A stretch of DNA of 64,000 bases from Escherichia coli (GCF_036503815.1 NZ_AP027764.1:3472001-3536000); one strand, 5' to 3'. Positions 44,732-53,120 are shown, counted from the first letter of the stretch. Numbers and translations are program-made. Notes: generated by a model from the sequence alone, not told the origin.

Positions 44732-45245
44732 GGGAGCAATCCCCGCATATCCGGTTGTCAGGTCAGGATGGTAAGGCACCTGCTTTACATTTTCGCCCGC
44801 GGTCAGCAATGGCTGCGGGCGATTTCGTTTAACTGGCATGGGCGATAATACCAATGAAAAGTCCGGAACAGGATTTACTGTATAAATAAACAGCCATTTT
44901 GCTAAGGAAGGGTAAGATAACGGCGGGTGCCTGAAGCTTTCCGGTTTCAGGTTAACTCTGAGGTCTGGAAAGATGAAGCCCCAGGAGATATTTCTATCAA
45001 CCCTGGGGCCGCCACTCCAAACCAGACAATTTGGATGGTAGTCCCTTCTTCGCATGGAGGCAATATAAACATGCTGACGAAATATGCCCTTGTGGCGGTC
45101 ATAGTGCTGTGTTTGACAGTGCTGGGATTTACGCTTCTGGTCGGCGACTCGCTGTGTGAGTTCACCGTAAAGGAACGTAATATTGAGTTCAGGGCTGTTC
45201 TCGCTTACGAACCGAAGAAGTAGCCGTTGTGCGGGGAGCAATCCC
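44732..45245 (+). repeat. Inverted hokE unit (copy B flank plus hok copy 1)
   Basis: A 514-bp segment between IS186 copies 1 and 2. It holds a hok 3'-flank sequence (inverted relative to copy A), the hok leader, and hok copy 1 on the plus strand. The other two hok genes are on the minus strand. Reversing this segment would restore three tandem minus-strand units and 12-bp direct repeats at both neighbouring IS copies. Confidence 0.85.
45071..45223 (+). CDS. hokE: HokE-type toxin, copy 1
   Basis: A 50-residue Hok/Gef membrane toxin with one hydrophobic helix (about 5-25, LVAVIVLCLTVLGFTLLVGD), the Hok-typical LCEF motif and the terminal AYEPKK. GGAGG lies 9 nt upstream. Hok mRNA is normally kept silent by an antisense Sok RNA and by 5'-3' folding; a Sok gene probably lies antisense in 44930-45070 but I cannot fix its ends. 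IS186 begins 22 nt after the stop, cutting off the mRNA 3' end. A 1-nt difference from the other copies joins an upstream frame (from 44927) to hok. Confidence 0.9.
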   Translation: MLTKYALVAVIVLCLTVLGFTLLVGDSLCEFTVKERNIEFRAVLAYEPKK

Positions 45246-46582
45246 ATAAGCGCTAACTTAAGGGTTGTGGTATTACGCCTGATATGATTTAACGTGCCGA
45301 TGAATTACTCTCACGATAACTGGTCAGCAATTCTGGCCCATATTGGTAAGCCCGAAGAACTGGATACTTCGGCACGTAATGCCGGGGCTCTAACCCGCCG
45401 CCGCGAAATTCGTGATGCTGCAACTCTGCTACGTCTGGGGCTGGCTTACGGCCCCGGGGGGATGTCATTACGTGAAGTCACTGCATGGGCTCAGCTCCAT
45501 GACGTTGCAACATTATCTGACGTGGCTCTCCTGAAGCGGCTGCGGAATGCCGCCGACTGGTTTGGCATACTTGCCGCACAAACACTTGCTGTACGCGCCG
45601 CAGTTACGGGTTGTACAAGCGGAAAGAGATTGCGTCTTGTCGATGGAACAGCAATCAGTGCGCCCGGGGGCGGCAGCGCTGAATGGCGACTACATATGGG
45701 ATATGATCCTCATACCTGTCAGTTCACTGATTTTGAGCTAACCGACAGCAGAGACGCTGAACGGCTGGACCGATTTGCGCAAACGGCAGACGAGATACGC
45801 ATTGCTGACCGGGGATTCGGTTCGCGTCCCGAATGTATCCGCTCACTTGCTTTTGGAGAAGCTGATTATATCGTCCGGGTTCACTGGCGAGGATTGCGCT
45901 GGTTAACTGCAGAAGGAATGCGCTTTGACATGATGGGTTTTCTGCGCGGGCTGGATTGCGGTAAGAACGGTGAAACCACTGTAATGATAGGCAATTCAGG
46001 TAATAAAAAAGCCGGAGCTCCCTTTCCGGCACGTCTCATTGCCGTATCACTTCCTCCCGAAAAAGCATTAATCAGTAAAACCCGACTGCTCAGCGAGAAT
46101 CGTCGAAAAGGACGAGTAGTTCAGGCGGAAACGCTGGAAGCAGCGGGCCATGTGCTATTGCTAACATCATTACCGGAAGATGAATATTCAGCAGAGCAAG
46201 TGGCTGATTGTTACCGTCTGCGATGGCAAATTGAACTGGCTTTTAAGCGGCTCAAAAGTTTGCTGCACCTGGATGCTTTGCGTGCAAAGGAACCTGAACT
46301 CGCGAAAGCGTGGATATTTGCTAATCTACTCGCCGCATTTTTAATTGACGACATAATCCAGCCATCGCTGGATTTCCCCCCCAGAAGTGCCGGATCCGAA
46401 AAGAAGAACTAACTCGTTGTGGAGAATAACAAAAATGGTCATCTGGAGCTTACAGGTGGCCATTCGTGGGACAGTATCCCTGACAGCCTACAAAACGCAA
46501 TTGAAGAACGCGAGGCATCGTCTTAACGAGGCACCGAGGCGTCGCATTCTTCAGATGGTTCAACCCTTAAGTTAGCGCTTAT
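45246..46582 (+). mobile_element. IS186 (copy 2)
   Basis: A complete 1337-bp IS186, plus strand, with the same terminal repeats as copy 1. It lies between the 3' ends of two hok genes facing each other. Its flanks GGGAGCAATCCC (45234-45245) and GGGATTGCTCCC (46583-46594) are again inverted rather than direct repeats. Confidence 0.96.
45300..46412 (+). CDS. insL: IS186 transposase InsL (copy 2)
   Basis: 370-residue IS4-family transposase, identical in protein sequence to the other two copies, with D115, D170 and E312 intact. The ATG at 45300 follows an in-frame GTG by two codons. Confidence 0.96.
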   Translation: MNYSHDNWSAILAHIGKPEELDTSARNAGALTRRREIRDAATLLRLGLAYGPGGMSLREVTAWAQLHDVATLSDVALLKRLRNAADWFGILAAQTLAVRAAVTGCTSGKRLRLVDGTAISAPGGGSAEWRLHMGYDPHTCQFTDFELTDSRDAERLDRFAQTADEIRIADRGFGSRPECIRSLAFGEADYIVRVHWRGLRWLTAEGMRFDMMGFLRGLDCGKNGETTVMIGNSGNKKAGAPFPARLIAVSLPPEKALISKTRLLSENRRKGRVVQAETLEAAGHVLLLTSLPEDEYSAEQVADCYRLRWQIELAFKRLKSLLHLDALRAKEPELAKAWIFANLLAAFLIDDIIQPSLDFPPRSAGSEKKN

Positions 46583-47097
46583 GGGATTGCTCCCCGCACA
46601 ACGGCTACTTCTTCGGTTCGTAAGCGAGAACAGCCCTGAACTCAATATTACGTTCCTTTACGGTGAACTCACACAGCGAGTCGCCGACCAGAAGCGTAAA
46701 TCCCAGCACTGTCAAACACAGCACTATGACCGCCACAAGGGCATATTTCGTCAGCATGTTTATATTGCCTCCATGCGAAGAAGGGACTACCATCCGAGTT
46801 GTTGAGGTTCGGAGTGGCAGCCCCAGGGTTGATAGAAATATCTCCTGGGGCTTCATCTTTCCAGACCTCAGAGTAAACCTGAAACCGGAAAGCTTCAGGC
46901 ACCCGCCGTTATCTTACCCTTCCTTAGCAAAATGGCTGTTTATTTATACAGTGAGTCCTGTTTCGGACTTCTGTTGGCAAAACTGATCATTGCCCTTAAA
47001 ACGACATCGCCCGCAGCCATCACTGACCGCGGGCGAAAGTGTAAAGCAGGTGCCTTACCATCCTGACCTGACAACCGGATATGCGGGGATTACTCCC
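46583..47097 (-). repeat. hokE unit (hok copy 2 plus copy C 3' flank)
   Basis: A 515-bp segment between IS186 copies 2 and 3. It holds hok copy 2 (minus), its leader, a short divergent stretch (about 46955-47005), and a third copy of the hok 3' flank, ending at the insertion site GGGATTACTCCC. Apart from the IS elements and a few small coding frames in the hok leader it holds no other gene. Confidence 0.82.
46605..46757 (-). CDS. hokE: HokE-type toxin, copy 2
   Basis: A 50-residue Hok toxin on the minus strand, with the same amino acid sequence as copy 1 (LCEFTVKERNIEFRAVLAYE). A GGAGG site precedes the ATG. An in-frame upstream extension to 46856 gives an 83-residue Mok-like frame. IS186 copy 2 ends 22 nt downstream of its stop, so its own mRNA 3' end is displaced. 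The likely antisense Sok region is 46760-46910. Confidence 0.9.
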   Translation of the reverse strand: MLTKYALVAVIVLCLTVLGFTLLVGDSLCEFTVKERNIEFRAVLAYEPKK

Positions 47098-48434
47098 ATA
47101 AGCGCTAACTTAAGGGTTGTGGTATTACGCCTGATATGATTTAACGTGCCGATGAATTACTCTCACGATAACTGGTCAGCAATTCTGGCCCATATTGGTA
47201 AGCCCGAAGAACTGGATACTTCGGCACGTAATGCCGGGGCTCTAACCCGCCGCCGCGAAATTCGTGATGCTGCAACTCTGCTACGTCTGGGGCTGGCTTA
47301 CGGCCCCGGGGGGATGTCATTACGTGAAGTCACTGCATGGGCTCAGCTCCATGACGTTGCAACATTATCTGACGTGGCTCTCCTGAAGCGGCTGCGGAAT
47401 GCCGCCGACTGGTTTGGCATACTTGCCGCACAAACACTTGCTGTACGCGCCGCAGTTACGGGTTGTACAAGCGGAAAGAGATTGCGTCTTGTCGATGGAA
47501 CAGCAATCAGTGCGCCCGGGGGCGGCAGCGCTGAATGGCGACTACATATGGGATATGATCCTCATACCTGTCAGTTCACTGATTTTGAGCTAACCGACAG
47601 CAGAGACGCTGAACGGCTGGACCGATTTGCGCAAACGGCAGACGAGATACGCATTGCTGACCGGGGATTCGGTTCGCGTCCCGAATGTATCCGCTCACTT
47701 GCTTTTGGAGAAGCTGATTATATCGTCCGGGTTCACTGGCGAGGATTGCGCTGGTTAACTGCAGAAGGAATGCGCTTTGACATGATGGGTTTTCTGCGCG
47801 GGCTGGATTGCGGTAAGAACGGTGAAACCACTGTAATGATAGGCAATTCAGGTAATAAAAAAGCCGGAGCTCCCTTTCCGGCACGTCTCATTGCCGTATC
47901 ACTTCCTCCCGAAAAAGCATTAATCAGTAAAACCCGACTGCTCAGCGAGAATCGTCGAAAAGGACGAGTAGTTCAGGCGGAAACGCTGGAAGCAGCGGGC
48001 CATGTGCTATTGCTAACATCATTACCGGAAGATGAATATTCAGCAGAGCAAGTGGCTGATTGTTACCGTCTGCGATGGCAAATTGAACTGGCTTTTAAGC
48101 GGCTCAAAAGTTTGCTGCACCTGGATGCTTTGCGTGCAAAGGAACCTGAACTCGCGAAAGCGTGGATATTTGCTAATCTACTCGCCGCATTTTTAATTGA
48201 CGACATAATCCAGCCATCGCTGGATTTCCCCCCCAGAAGTGCCGGATCCGAAAAGAAGAACTAACTCGTTGTGGAGAATAACAAAAATGGTCATCTGGAG
48301 CTTACAGGTGGCCATTCGTGGGACAGTATCCCTGACAGCCTACAAAACGCAATTGAAGAACGCGAGGCATCGTCTTAACGAGGCACCGAGGCGTCGCATT
48401 CTTCAGATGGTTCAACCCTTAAGTTAGCGCTTAT
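47098..48434 (+). mobile_element. IS186 (copy 3)
   Basis: A complete 1337-bp IS186, plus strand. It has a true 12-bp target duplication GGGATTACTCCC at 47086-47097 and 48435-48446. The target differs by one base from that at copies 1 and 2 (A for G), and both sides share the difference. That indicates a separate insertion into a third hok unit rather than co-duplication. Confidence 0.97.
47152..48264 (+). CDS. insL: IS186 transposase InsL (copy 3)
   Basis: 370-residue IS4-family transposase, identical in protein sequence to copies 1 and 2, all catalytic residues present. Confidence 0.96.
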   Translation: MNYSHDNWSAILAHIGKPEELDTSARNAGALTRRREIRDAATLLRLGLAYGPGGMSLREVTAWAQLHDVATLSDVALLKRLRNAADWFGILAAQTLAVRAAVTGCTSGKRLRLVDGTAISAPGGGSAEWRLHMGYDPHTCQFTDFELTDSRDAERLDRFAQTADEIRIADRGFGSRPECIRSLAFGEADYIVRVHWRGLRWLTAEGMRFDMMGFLRGLDCGKNGETTVMIGNSGNKKAGAPFPARLIAVSLPPEKALISKTRLLSENRRKGRVVQAETLEAAGHVLLLTSLPEDEYSAEQVADCYRLRWQIELAFKRLKSLLHLDALRAKEPELAKAWIFANLLAAFLIDDIIQPSLDFPPRSAGSEKKN

Positions 48435-48456
48435 GGGATTACTCCCCGCACAACGG

Positions 48457-48609
48457 CTACTTCTTCGGTTCGTAAGCGAGAACAGCCTTAAACTCAATAT
48501 TACGTTCCTTCACCGTAAACTCACACAGCGAGTCTCCGACCAGAACCGTAAATCCCAGCACCGTCAAACACAGCACTATGACTGCCACAAGGGCATATTT
48601 CGTCAGCAT
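48457..48609 (-). CDS. hokE: HokE-type toxin, copy 3
   Basis: A 50-residue Hok toxin on the minus strand, differing slightly from copies 1 and 2 (FTVLVGD for FTLLVGD, and K for R in NIEFKAV). The sequence NIEFKAVLAYEPKK is the form I recall for K-12 HokE. GGAGG precedes the ATG, and an upstream in-frame extension reaches 48708. IS186 copy 3 lies 22 nt after its stop. Confidence 0.91.
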   Translation of the reverse strand: MLTKYALVAVIVLCLTVLGFTVLVGDSLCEFTVKERNIEFKAVLAYEPKK

Positions 48610-49060
48610 GTTTATATTGCCTCCATGCGAAGAAGGGACTACCATCCAAATTGTTTGGGTTTGGAGTGGCAGCCCCAGGGTTGATAGAAATATCTCCTGG
48701 GGCTTCATCTTTCCAGACCTCAGAGTAAACCTGAAACCGGAAAGCTTCAGGCACCCGCCGTTATCTTACCCTTCCTCAACAAAATAGCTGTTTATTTATA
48801 CAGCAAATCCTGTTTCGGACTTCTCACTCCTCATTTAATCAACTGAAGCTGAGCCCGTTTTTTCTGCATGCCTCAATCGTCAAAATTCTTCCCCGCCAGC
48901 CGGCTATGACGCAACTGGTCACATTGCAAAAGTAGCCAAACTTCTTCAGTCACAATCAGTTCACCATCACCAAAAAAAAGAAACATTCCAGAACTTCCGC
49001 ATCTCCCCCGGCCGCTCCCACTTCTATACTGAAATGAAAACGCCAACATAAGAGAAACCT
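48610..49060. other. hokE copy 3 leader and gap before ybdK
   Basis: The first part (to about 48830) repeats the hok leader, including the probable Sok antisense region. The rest, about 230 bp, is a non-repeated gap with no recognisable gene. A ybdK promoter must lie in it, but I cannot place one with confidence. Confidence 0.5.
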
Positions 49061-50179
49061 ATGCCAATACCCGATTTTCAAGTCTCTGAACCTTTTACCC
49101 TCGGTATTGAACTGGAAATGCAGGTGGTTAATCCGCCGGGCTATGACTTAAGCCAGGACTCTTCAACGCTGATTGACGCGGTTAAAAATCAGATCACTGC
49201 CGGGGAAGTAAAGCACGATATCACCGAAAGCATGCTGGAGCTGGCGACGGATGTTTGTCGTGATATCAACCAGGCTGCCGGGCAATTTTCAGCGATGCAG
49301 AAAGTCGTATTGCAGGCAGCCGCAGACCATCATCTGGAAATTTGCGGCGGTGGCACGCACCCGTTTCAGAAATGGCAGCGTCAGGAGGTATGCGATAACG
49401 AACGCTATCAACGAACGCTGGAAAACTTTGGTTATCTCATTCAACAGGCGACCGTTTTTGGTCAGCATGTCCATGTTGGTTGCGCCAGTGGCGATGATGC
49501 CATTTATTTGCTGCACGGCCTGTCACGGTTTGTGCCGCACTTTATCGCCCTTTCCGCCGCGTCGCCATATATGCAAGGAACGGATACGCGTTTTGCCTCC
49601 TCACGACCGAATATTTTTTCCGCCTTTCCCGATAATGGCCCGATGCCGTGGGTCAGTAACTGGCAACAATTTGAAGCCCTGTTTCGCTGCCTGAGTTACA
49701 CCACGATGATCGACAGCATTAAAGATCTGCACTGGGATATTCGCCCCAGCCCTCATTTTGGCACGGTGGAGGTTCGGGTAATGGATACCCCGTTAACCCT
49801 TAGCCATGCGGTAAATATGGCAGGATTGATTCAGGCTACCGCCCACTGGTTACTGACGGAACGCCCGTTTAAACATCAGGAGAAAGATTACCTTCTTTAT
49901 AAATTCAACCGTTTCCAGGCCTGCCGCTATGGGCTGGAAGGCGTCATTACCGATCCGCACACTGGCGATCGTCGGCCACTAACGGAAGACACCTTACGTT
50001 TACTGGAAAAAATCGCCCCTTCGGCACATAAAATGGGCGCATCGAGCGCGATTGAGGCCCTGCATCGCCAGGTCGTCAGCGGTCTGAATGAAGCGCAGCT
50101 GATGCGTGATTTCGTCGCCGATGGCGGCTCTCTGATTGGACTGGTGAAAAAGCATTGTGAGATTTGGGCCGGAGAATAA
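49061..50179 (+). CDS. ybdK: Carboxylate-amine ligase YbdK (weak glutamate-cysteine ligase)
   Basis: A 372-residue glutamate-cysteine ligase type 2 family protein. Family motifs: TLGIELEMQVV near residue 15, the HDITESMLEL stretch near 55, GGGTHPF, GQHVHVG and SSRPNIFSAFP. K-12 YbdK has weak gamma-glutamylcysteine activity, and the physiological substrate is unknown. A GAGAAACC ribosome site precedes the ATG. Confidence 0.93.
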   Translation: MPIPDFQVSEPFTLGIELEMQVVNPPGYDLSQDSSTLIDAVKNQITAGEVKHDITESMLELATDVCRDINQAAGQFSAMQKVVLQAAADHHLEICGGGTHPFQKWQRQEVCDNERYQRTLENFGYLIQQATVFGQHVHVGCASGDDAIYLLHGLSRFVPHFIALSAASPYMQGTDTRFASSRPNIFSAFPDNGPMPWVSNWQQFEALFRCLSYTTMIDSIKDLHWDIRPSPHFGTVEVRVMDTPLTLSHAVNMAGLIQATAHWLLTERPFKHQEKDYLLYKFNRFQACRYGLEGVITDPHTGDRRPLTEDTLRLLEKIAPSAHKMGASSAIEALHRQVVSGLNEAQLMRDFVADGGSLIGLVKKHCEIWAGE

Positions 50180-50244
50180 GTCGGGAATTGCCTTACAGAA
50201 GAATATCCCTGACAATGGTGTTTTAACTTACATTTAACAATGTT

Positions 50245-50493
50245 ATGAAACACCCTTTAGAAACCTTAACCACCGCAGCAGGCATTTTGCTGATGGCTTT
50301 CCTCTCTTGCCTGCTGCTGCCCGCCCCCACACTGGGGCTGACGCTGGCACAAAAACTGGTGAGCACGTTCCATCTGATGGATCTTAGCCAGCTTTACACT
50401 TTATTGTTTTGCCTGTGGTTTTTAGTGCTGGGAGCTATTGAGTATTTTATTCTGCGTTTTATCTGGCGACGCTGGTTCTCGCTGGCGGATTAA
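50245..50493 (+). CDS. ybdJ: Small inner-membrane protein YbdJ
   Basis: An 82-residue DUF1158 protein with two hydrophobic segments (about 10-30 and 48-68) and a C-terminal WRRW-rich basic tail. Function unknown. It lies 65 nt after ybdK and 64 nt before ybdF on the same strand. Confidence 0.88.
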   Translation: MKHPLETLTTAAGILLMAFLSCLLLPAPTLGLTLAQKLVSTFHLMDLSQLYTLLFCLWFLVLGAIEYFILRFIWRRWFSLAD

Positions 50494-50557
50494 ACGTCGA
50501 TTATCGCCGTACTTCACGGCATACTTTGCTTATTCTCCTTCGCCTAAAGGAACGTTT

Positions 50558-50926
50558 ATGGATAAGCAATCACTGCACGAAACGGCGAAACGCCTGGCCC
50601 TTGAGTTACCCTTTGTCGAGCTTTGCTGGCCTTTTGGCCCGGAGTTCGATGTTTTTAAAATTGGCGGCAAGATTTTTATGCTGTCGTCGGAGCTGCGCTG
50701 CGTCCCCTTTATCAATTTGAAGTCCGATCCACAAAAATCCCTGTTAAATCAGCAGATATACCCGAGCATTAAGCCAGGGTATCACATGAATAAGAAGCAC
50801 TGGATTTCAGTGTATCCAGGCGATGAGATCTCCGAAGCGTTACTGCGCGATCTTATCGATGATTCATGGAATTTAGTGGTTGATGGCTTATCTAAACGCG
50901 ATCAAAAAAGAGTGCGCCCAGACTAA
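50558..50926 (+). CDS. ybdF: MmcQ/YjbR-family protein YbdF
   Basis: A 122-residue protein of the MmcQ/YjbR (DUF419) family, likely DNA-binding by its fold. It shows ELCWPFGPEFDVFKIGGKIF and PGYHMNKKHWISV. AAAGGAACG precedes the ATG at 50558; a frame opening in ybdJ is out of context. Function unknown. Confidence 0.9.
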   Translation: MDKQSLHETAKRLALELPFVELCWPFGPEFDVFKIGGKIFMLSSELRCVPFINLKSDPQKSLLNQQIYPSIKPGYHMNKKHWISVYPGDEISEALLRDLIDDSWNLVVDGLSKRDQKRVRPD

Positions 50927-51020
50927 AAGCGAAAATCTATAGCGCATTTTTCTCGCTTACCATTTCTCGTTGAACCTTGTAATCTGCTGGCACGCAAAAT
51001 TACTTACACATGGAGTCTTT

Positions 51021-51674
51021 ATGGATATCATTTCTGTCGCCTTAAAGCGTCATTCCACTAAGGCATTTGATGCCAGCAAAAAACTTACCCCGGAACAGGC
51101 CGAGCAGATCAAAACGCTGCTGCAGTACAGCCCATCCAGCACCAACTCCCAGCCGTGGCATTTTATTGTTGCCAGCACGGAAGAAGGCAAAGCGCGTGTT
51201 GCCAAATCCGCTGCCGGTAATTACGTGTTCAACGAGCGCAAAATGCTTGATGCCTCGCACGTCGTGGTGTTCTGCGCGAAAACCGCGATGGACGATGCCT
51301 GGCTGAAACAGGTTGTTGACCAGGAAGATGCCGATGGCCGCTTTGCCACGCCGGAAGCGAAAGCTGCGAACGATAAAGGTCGCAAATTCTTCGCCGATAT
51401 GCACCGTAAAGATCTGCATGATGATGCTGAGTGGATGGCAAAACAGGTTTACCTCAACGTCGGTAACTTCCTGCTGGGCGTTGCGGCGCTGGGTCTGGAC
51501 GCGGTACCCATCGAAGGTTTTGATGCCGCCATCCTCGATGAAGAATTTGGTTTGAAAGAGAAAGGCTACACCAGCCTGGTGGTTGTTCCGGTAGGTCATC
51601 ACAGCGTCGAAGATTTTAACGCTACGCTGCCGAAATCCCGTCTGCCGCAAAACATCACCATAACTGAAGTGTAA
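51021..51674 (+). CDS. nfsB: Oxygen-insensitive NAD(P)H nitroreductase NfsB
   Basis: A 217-residue FMN flavoprotein reducing nitroaromatics, quinones and dihydropteridine by two-electron transfers. Visible are the N-terminal KRHSTKAFDASK (FMN-binding), SPSSTNSQPW, and the C-terminal EKGYTSLVVVPVG. TGGAGTC precedes the ATG at 51021. A hairpin follows the stop. Confidence 0.95.
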   Translation: MDIISVALKRHSTKAFDASKKLTPEQAEQIKTLLQYSPSSTNSQPWHFIVASTEEGKARVAKSAAGNYVFNERKMLDASHVVVFCAKTAMDDAWLKQVVDQEDADGRFATPEAKAANDKGRKFFADMHRKDLHDDAEWMAKQVYLNVGNFLLGVAALGLDAVPIEGFDAAILDEEFGLKEKGYTSLVVVPVGHHSVEDFNATLPKSRLPQNITITEV

Positions 51675-51683
51675 TTCTCCTTT

Positions 51684-51706
51684 GCCGGGCATCCGCCCGG
51701 CTATTT
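51684..51706 (+). terminator. Terminator after nfsB
   Basis: GCCGGGC and GCCCGGC form a 7-bp GC stem with a 4-base loop, followed by TATTT. It lies 9 nt after nfsB. Confidence 0.75.
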
Positions 51707-51781
51707 CCCCTCAGATTATCCTGATTTGCATAACCTTGTTTCAGCCGTCATCATAGGCTACTGTTGTATAAAGGAGACGTT

Positions 51782-53029
51782 ATGCAGGATTTAATATCCC
51801 AGGTTGAAGATTTAGCGGGTATTGAGTTTGATCACACCACCTCGATGGTGATGATTTTCGGTATTATTTTTCTGACTGCCGTTGTAGTGCATATTATTTT
51901 GCACTGGGTAGTACTACGGACCTTCGAAAAACGTGCCATCGCCAGTTCACGGCTATGGTTGCAAATCATTACCCAGAATAAACTCTTCCACCGTTTAGCT
52001 TTCACCTTGCAGGGGATTATCGTCAATATTCAGGCGGTATTCTGGCTGCAAAAAGGCACCGAAGCGGCTGATATTCTGACCACCTGCGCGCAGTTGTGGA
52101 TCATGATGTATGCACTGCTTTCAGTCTTCTCGTTGCTGGATGTTATTTTGAATCTGGCGCAGAAATTCCCGGCGGCGTCTCAGTTACCGCTGAAAGGGAT
52201 ATTTCAGGGGATTAAACTGATCGGCGCGATTCTGGTCGGCATTTTGATGATCTCGCTGCTGATTGGTCAATCGCCAGCGATTCTGATCAGCGGTCTTGGT
52301 GCAATGGCTGCCGTGCTGATGTTGGTATTTAAAGATCCGATTCTTGGTCTGGTGGCAGGTATTCAGCTTTCCGCGAACGATATGCTGAAACTGGGCGACT
52401 GGCTGGAGATGCCGAAATACGGCGCGGATGGCGCGGTGATCGATATTGGGTTAACCACCGTCAAAGTGCGTAACTGGGACAATACCATTACCACTATTCC
52501 CACCTGGTCGCTGGTCTCTGACTCCTTTAAAAACTGGAGCGGGATGTCAGCATCCGGCGGGCGACGTATTAAACGCAGTATCAGCATTGATGTCACCAGT
52601 ATTCATTTTCTTGATGAAGACGAAATGCAACGTCTGAATAAAGCGCATTTGTTAAAACCTTATTTAACCAGCCGCCATCAGGAAATTAATGAGTGGAATC
52701 GCCAGCAAGGTTCTACAGAGTCGGTATTAAACCTGCGTCGAATGACCAATATTGGAACCTTTCGCGCCTATCTGAACGAATATCTACGTAACCATCCGCG
52801 GATTCGTAAAGATATGACCTTAATGGTACGCCAACTGGCTCCTGGCGATAACGGTTTACCGCTCGAGATCTATGCGTTTACCAACACCGTGGTGTGGCTG
52901 GAATATGAAAGTATTCAGGCTGATATATTCGACCACATATTTGCGATTGTCGAAGAGTTTGGTCTGCGGCTTCATCAGTCACCAACCGGCAATGATATTC
53001 GCTCTCTGGCGGGTGCATTTAAGCAGTAA
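51782..53029 (+). CDS. ybdG: Miniconductance mechanosensitive channel YbdG
   Basis: A 415-residue MscS-family channel with about five membrane helices. The pore helix GLGAMAAVLMLVFKDPILGLVAGIQL and the following beta domain (DWLEMPKYGADGAVIDIGLTTVKVRNWD) are characteristic. Family knowledge: a low-conductance channel that senses mild hyperosmotic stress. The ATG at 51782 is preceded by AAGGAG. Confidence 0.94.
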   Translation: MQDLISQVEDLAGIEFDHTTSMVMIFGIIFLTAVVVHIILHWVVLRTFEKRAIASSRLWLQIITQNKLFHRLAFTLQGIIVNIQAVFWLQKGTEAADILTTCAQLWIMMYALLSVFSLLDVILNLAQKFPAASQLPLKGIFQGIKLIGAILVGILMISLLIGQSPAILISGLGAMAAVLMLVFKDPILGLVAGIQLSANDMLKLGDWLEMPKYGADGAVIDIGLTTVKVRNWDNTITTIPTWSLVSDSFKNWSGMSASGGRRIKRSISIDVTSIHFLDEDEMQRLNKAHLLKPYLTSRHQEINEWNRQQGSTESVLNLRRMTNIGTFRAYLNEYLRNHPRIRKDMTLMVRQLAPGDNGLPLEIYAFTNTVVWLEYESIQADIFDHIFAIVEEFGLRLHQSPTGNDIRSLAGAFKQ

Positions 53030-53031
53030 TT

Positions 53032-53063
53032 AAAAAATCCGCTCTCATCGAATGGATGAGAGC
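53032..53063 (-). terminator. Terminator between ybdG and pheP
   Basis: GCTCTCATC and GATGAGAGC form a 9-bp stem (5-base loop). On the minus strand it is followed within a few bases by a run of six T, so it fits as the pheP terminator. Confidence 0.72.
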
Positions 53064-53088
53064 AGATTCAGATGGTTGACTTCGTTTT

Positions 53089-53120
53089 GTCGGATGCGGC
53101 GTGAACGCCTTATTTCCGAC
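53089..53120. repeat. REP element overlapping the pheP 3' end
   Basis: GTCGGATGCGGCGTGAACGC followed by the CTTATTTCCGAC arm is a REP sequence. The pheP stop codon lies at 53110-53112, so the last codons of pheP form one arm of the palindrome. Confidence 0.82.

Noticed and set aside
46387..46575. 62-codon frame at the end of each IS186 (also 43402-43590 and 48239-48427)
   Set aside because: It overlaps the transposase end in another frame and has no recognised function; IS186 is known with one transposase gene.
43395..48434. Composite transposon carrying hok genes
   Set aside because: Each IS lies at a hok target site and copy 3 has its own duplication, so the insertions are separate events rather than one moving unit.
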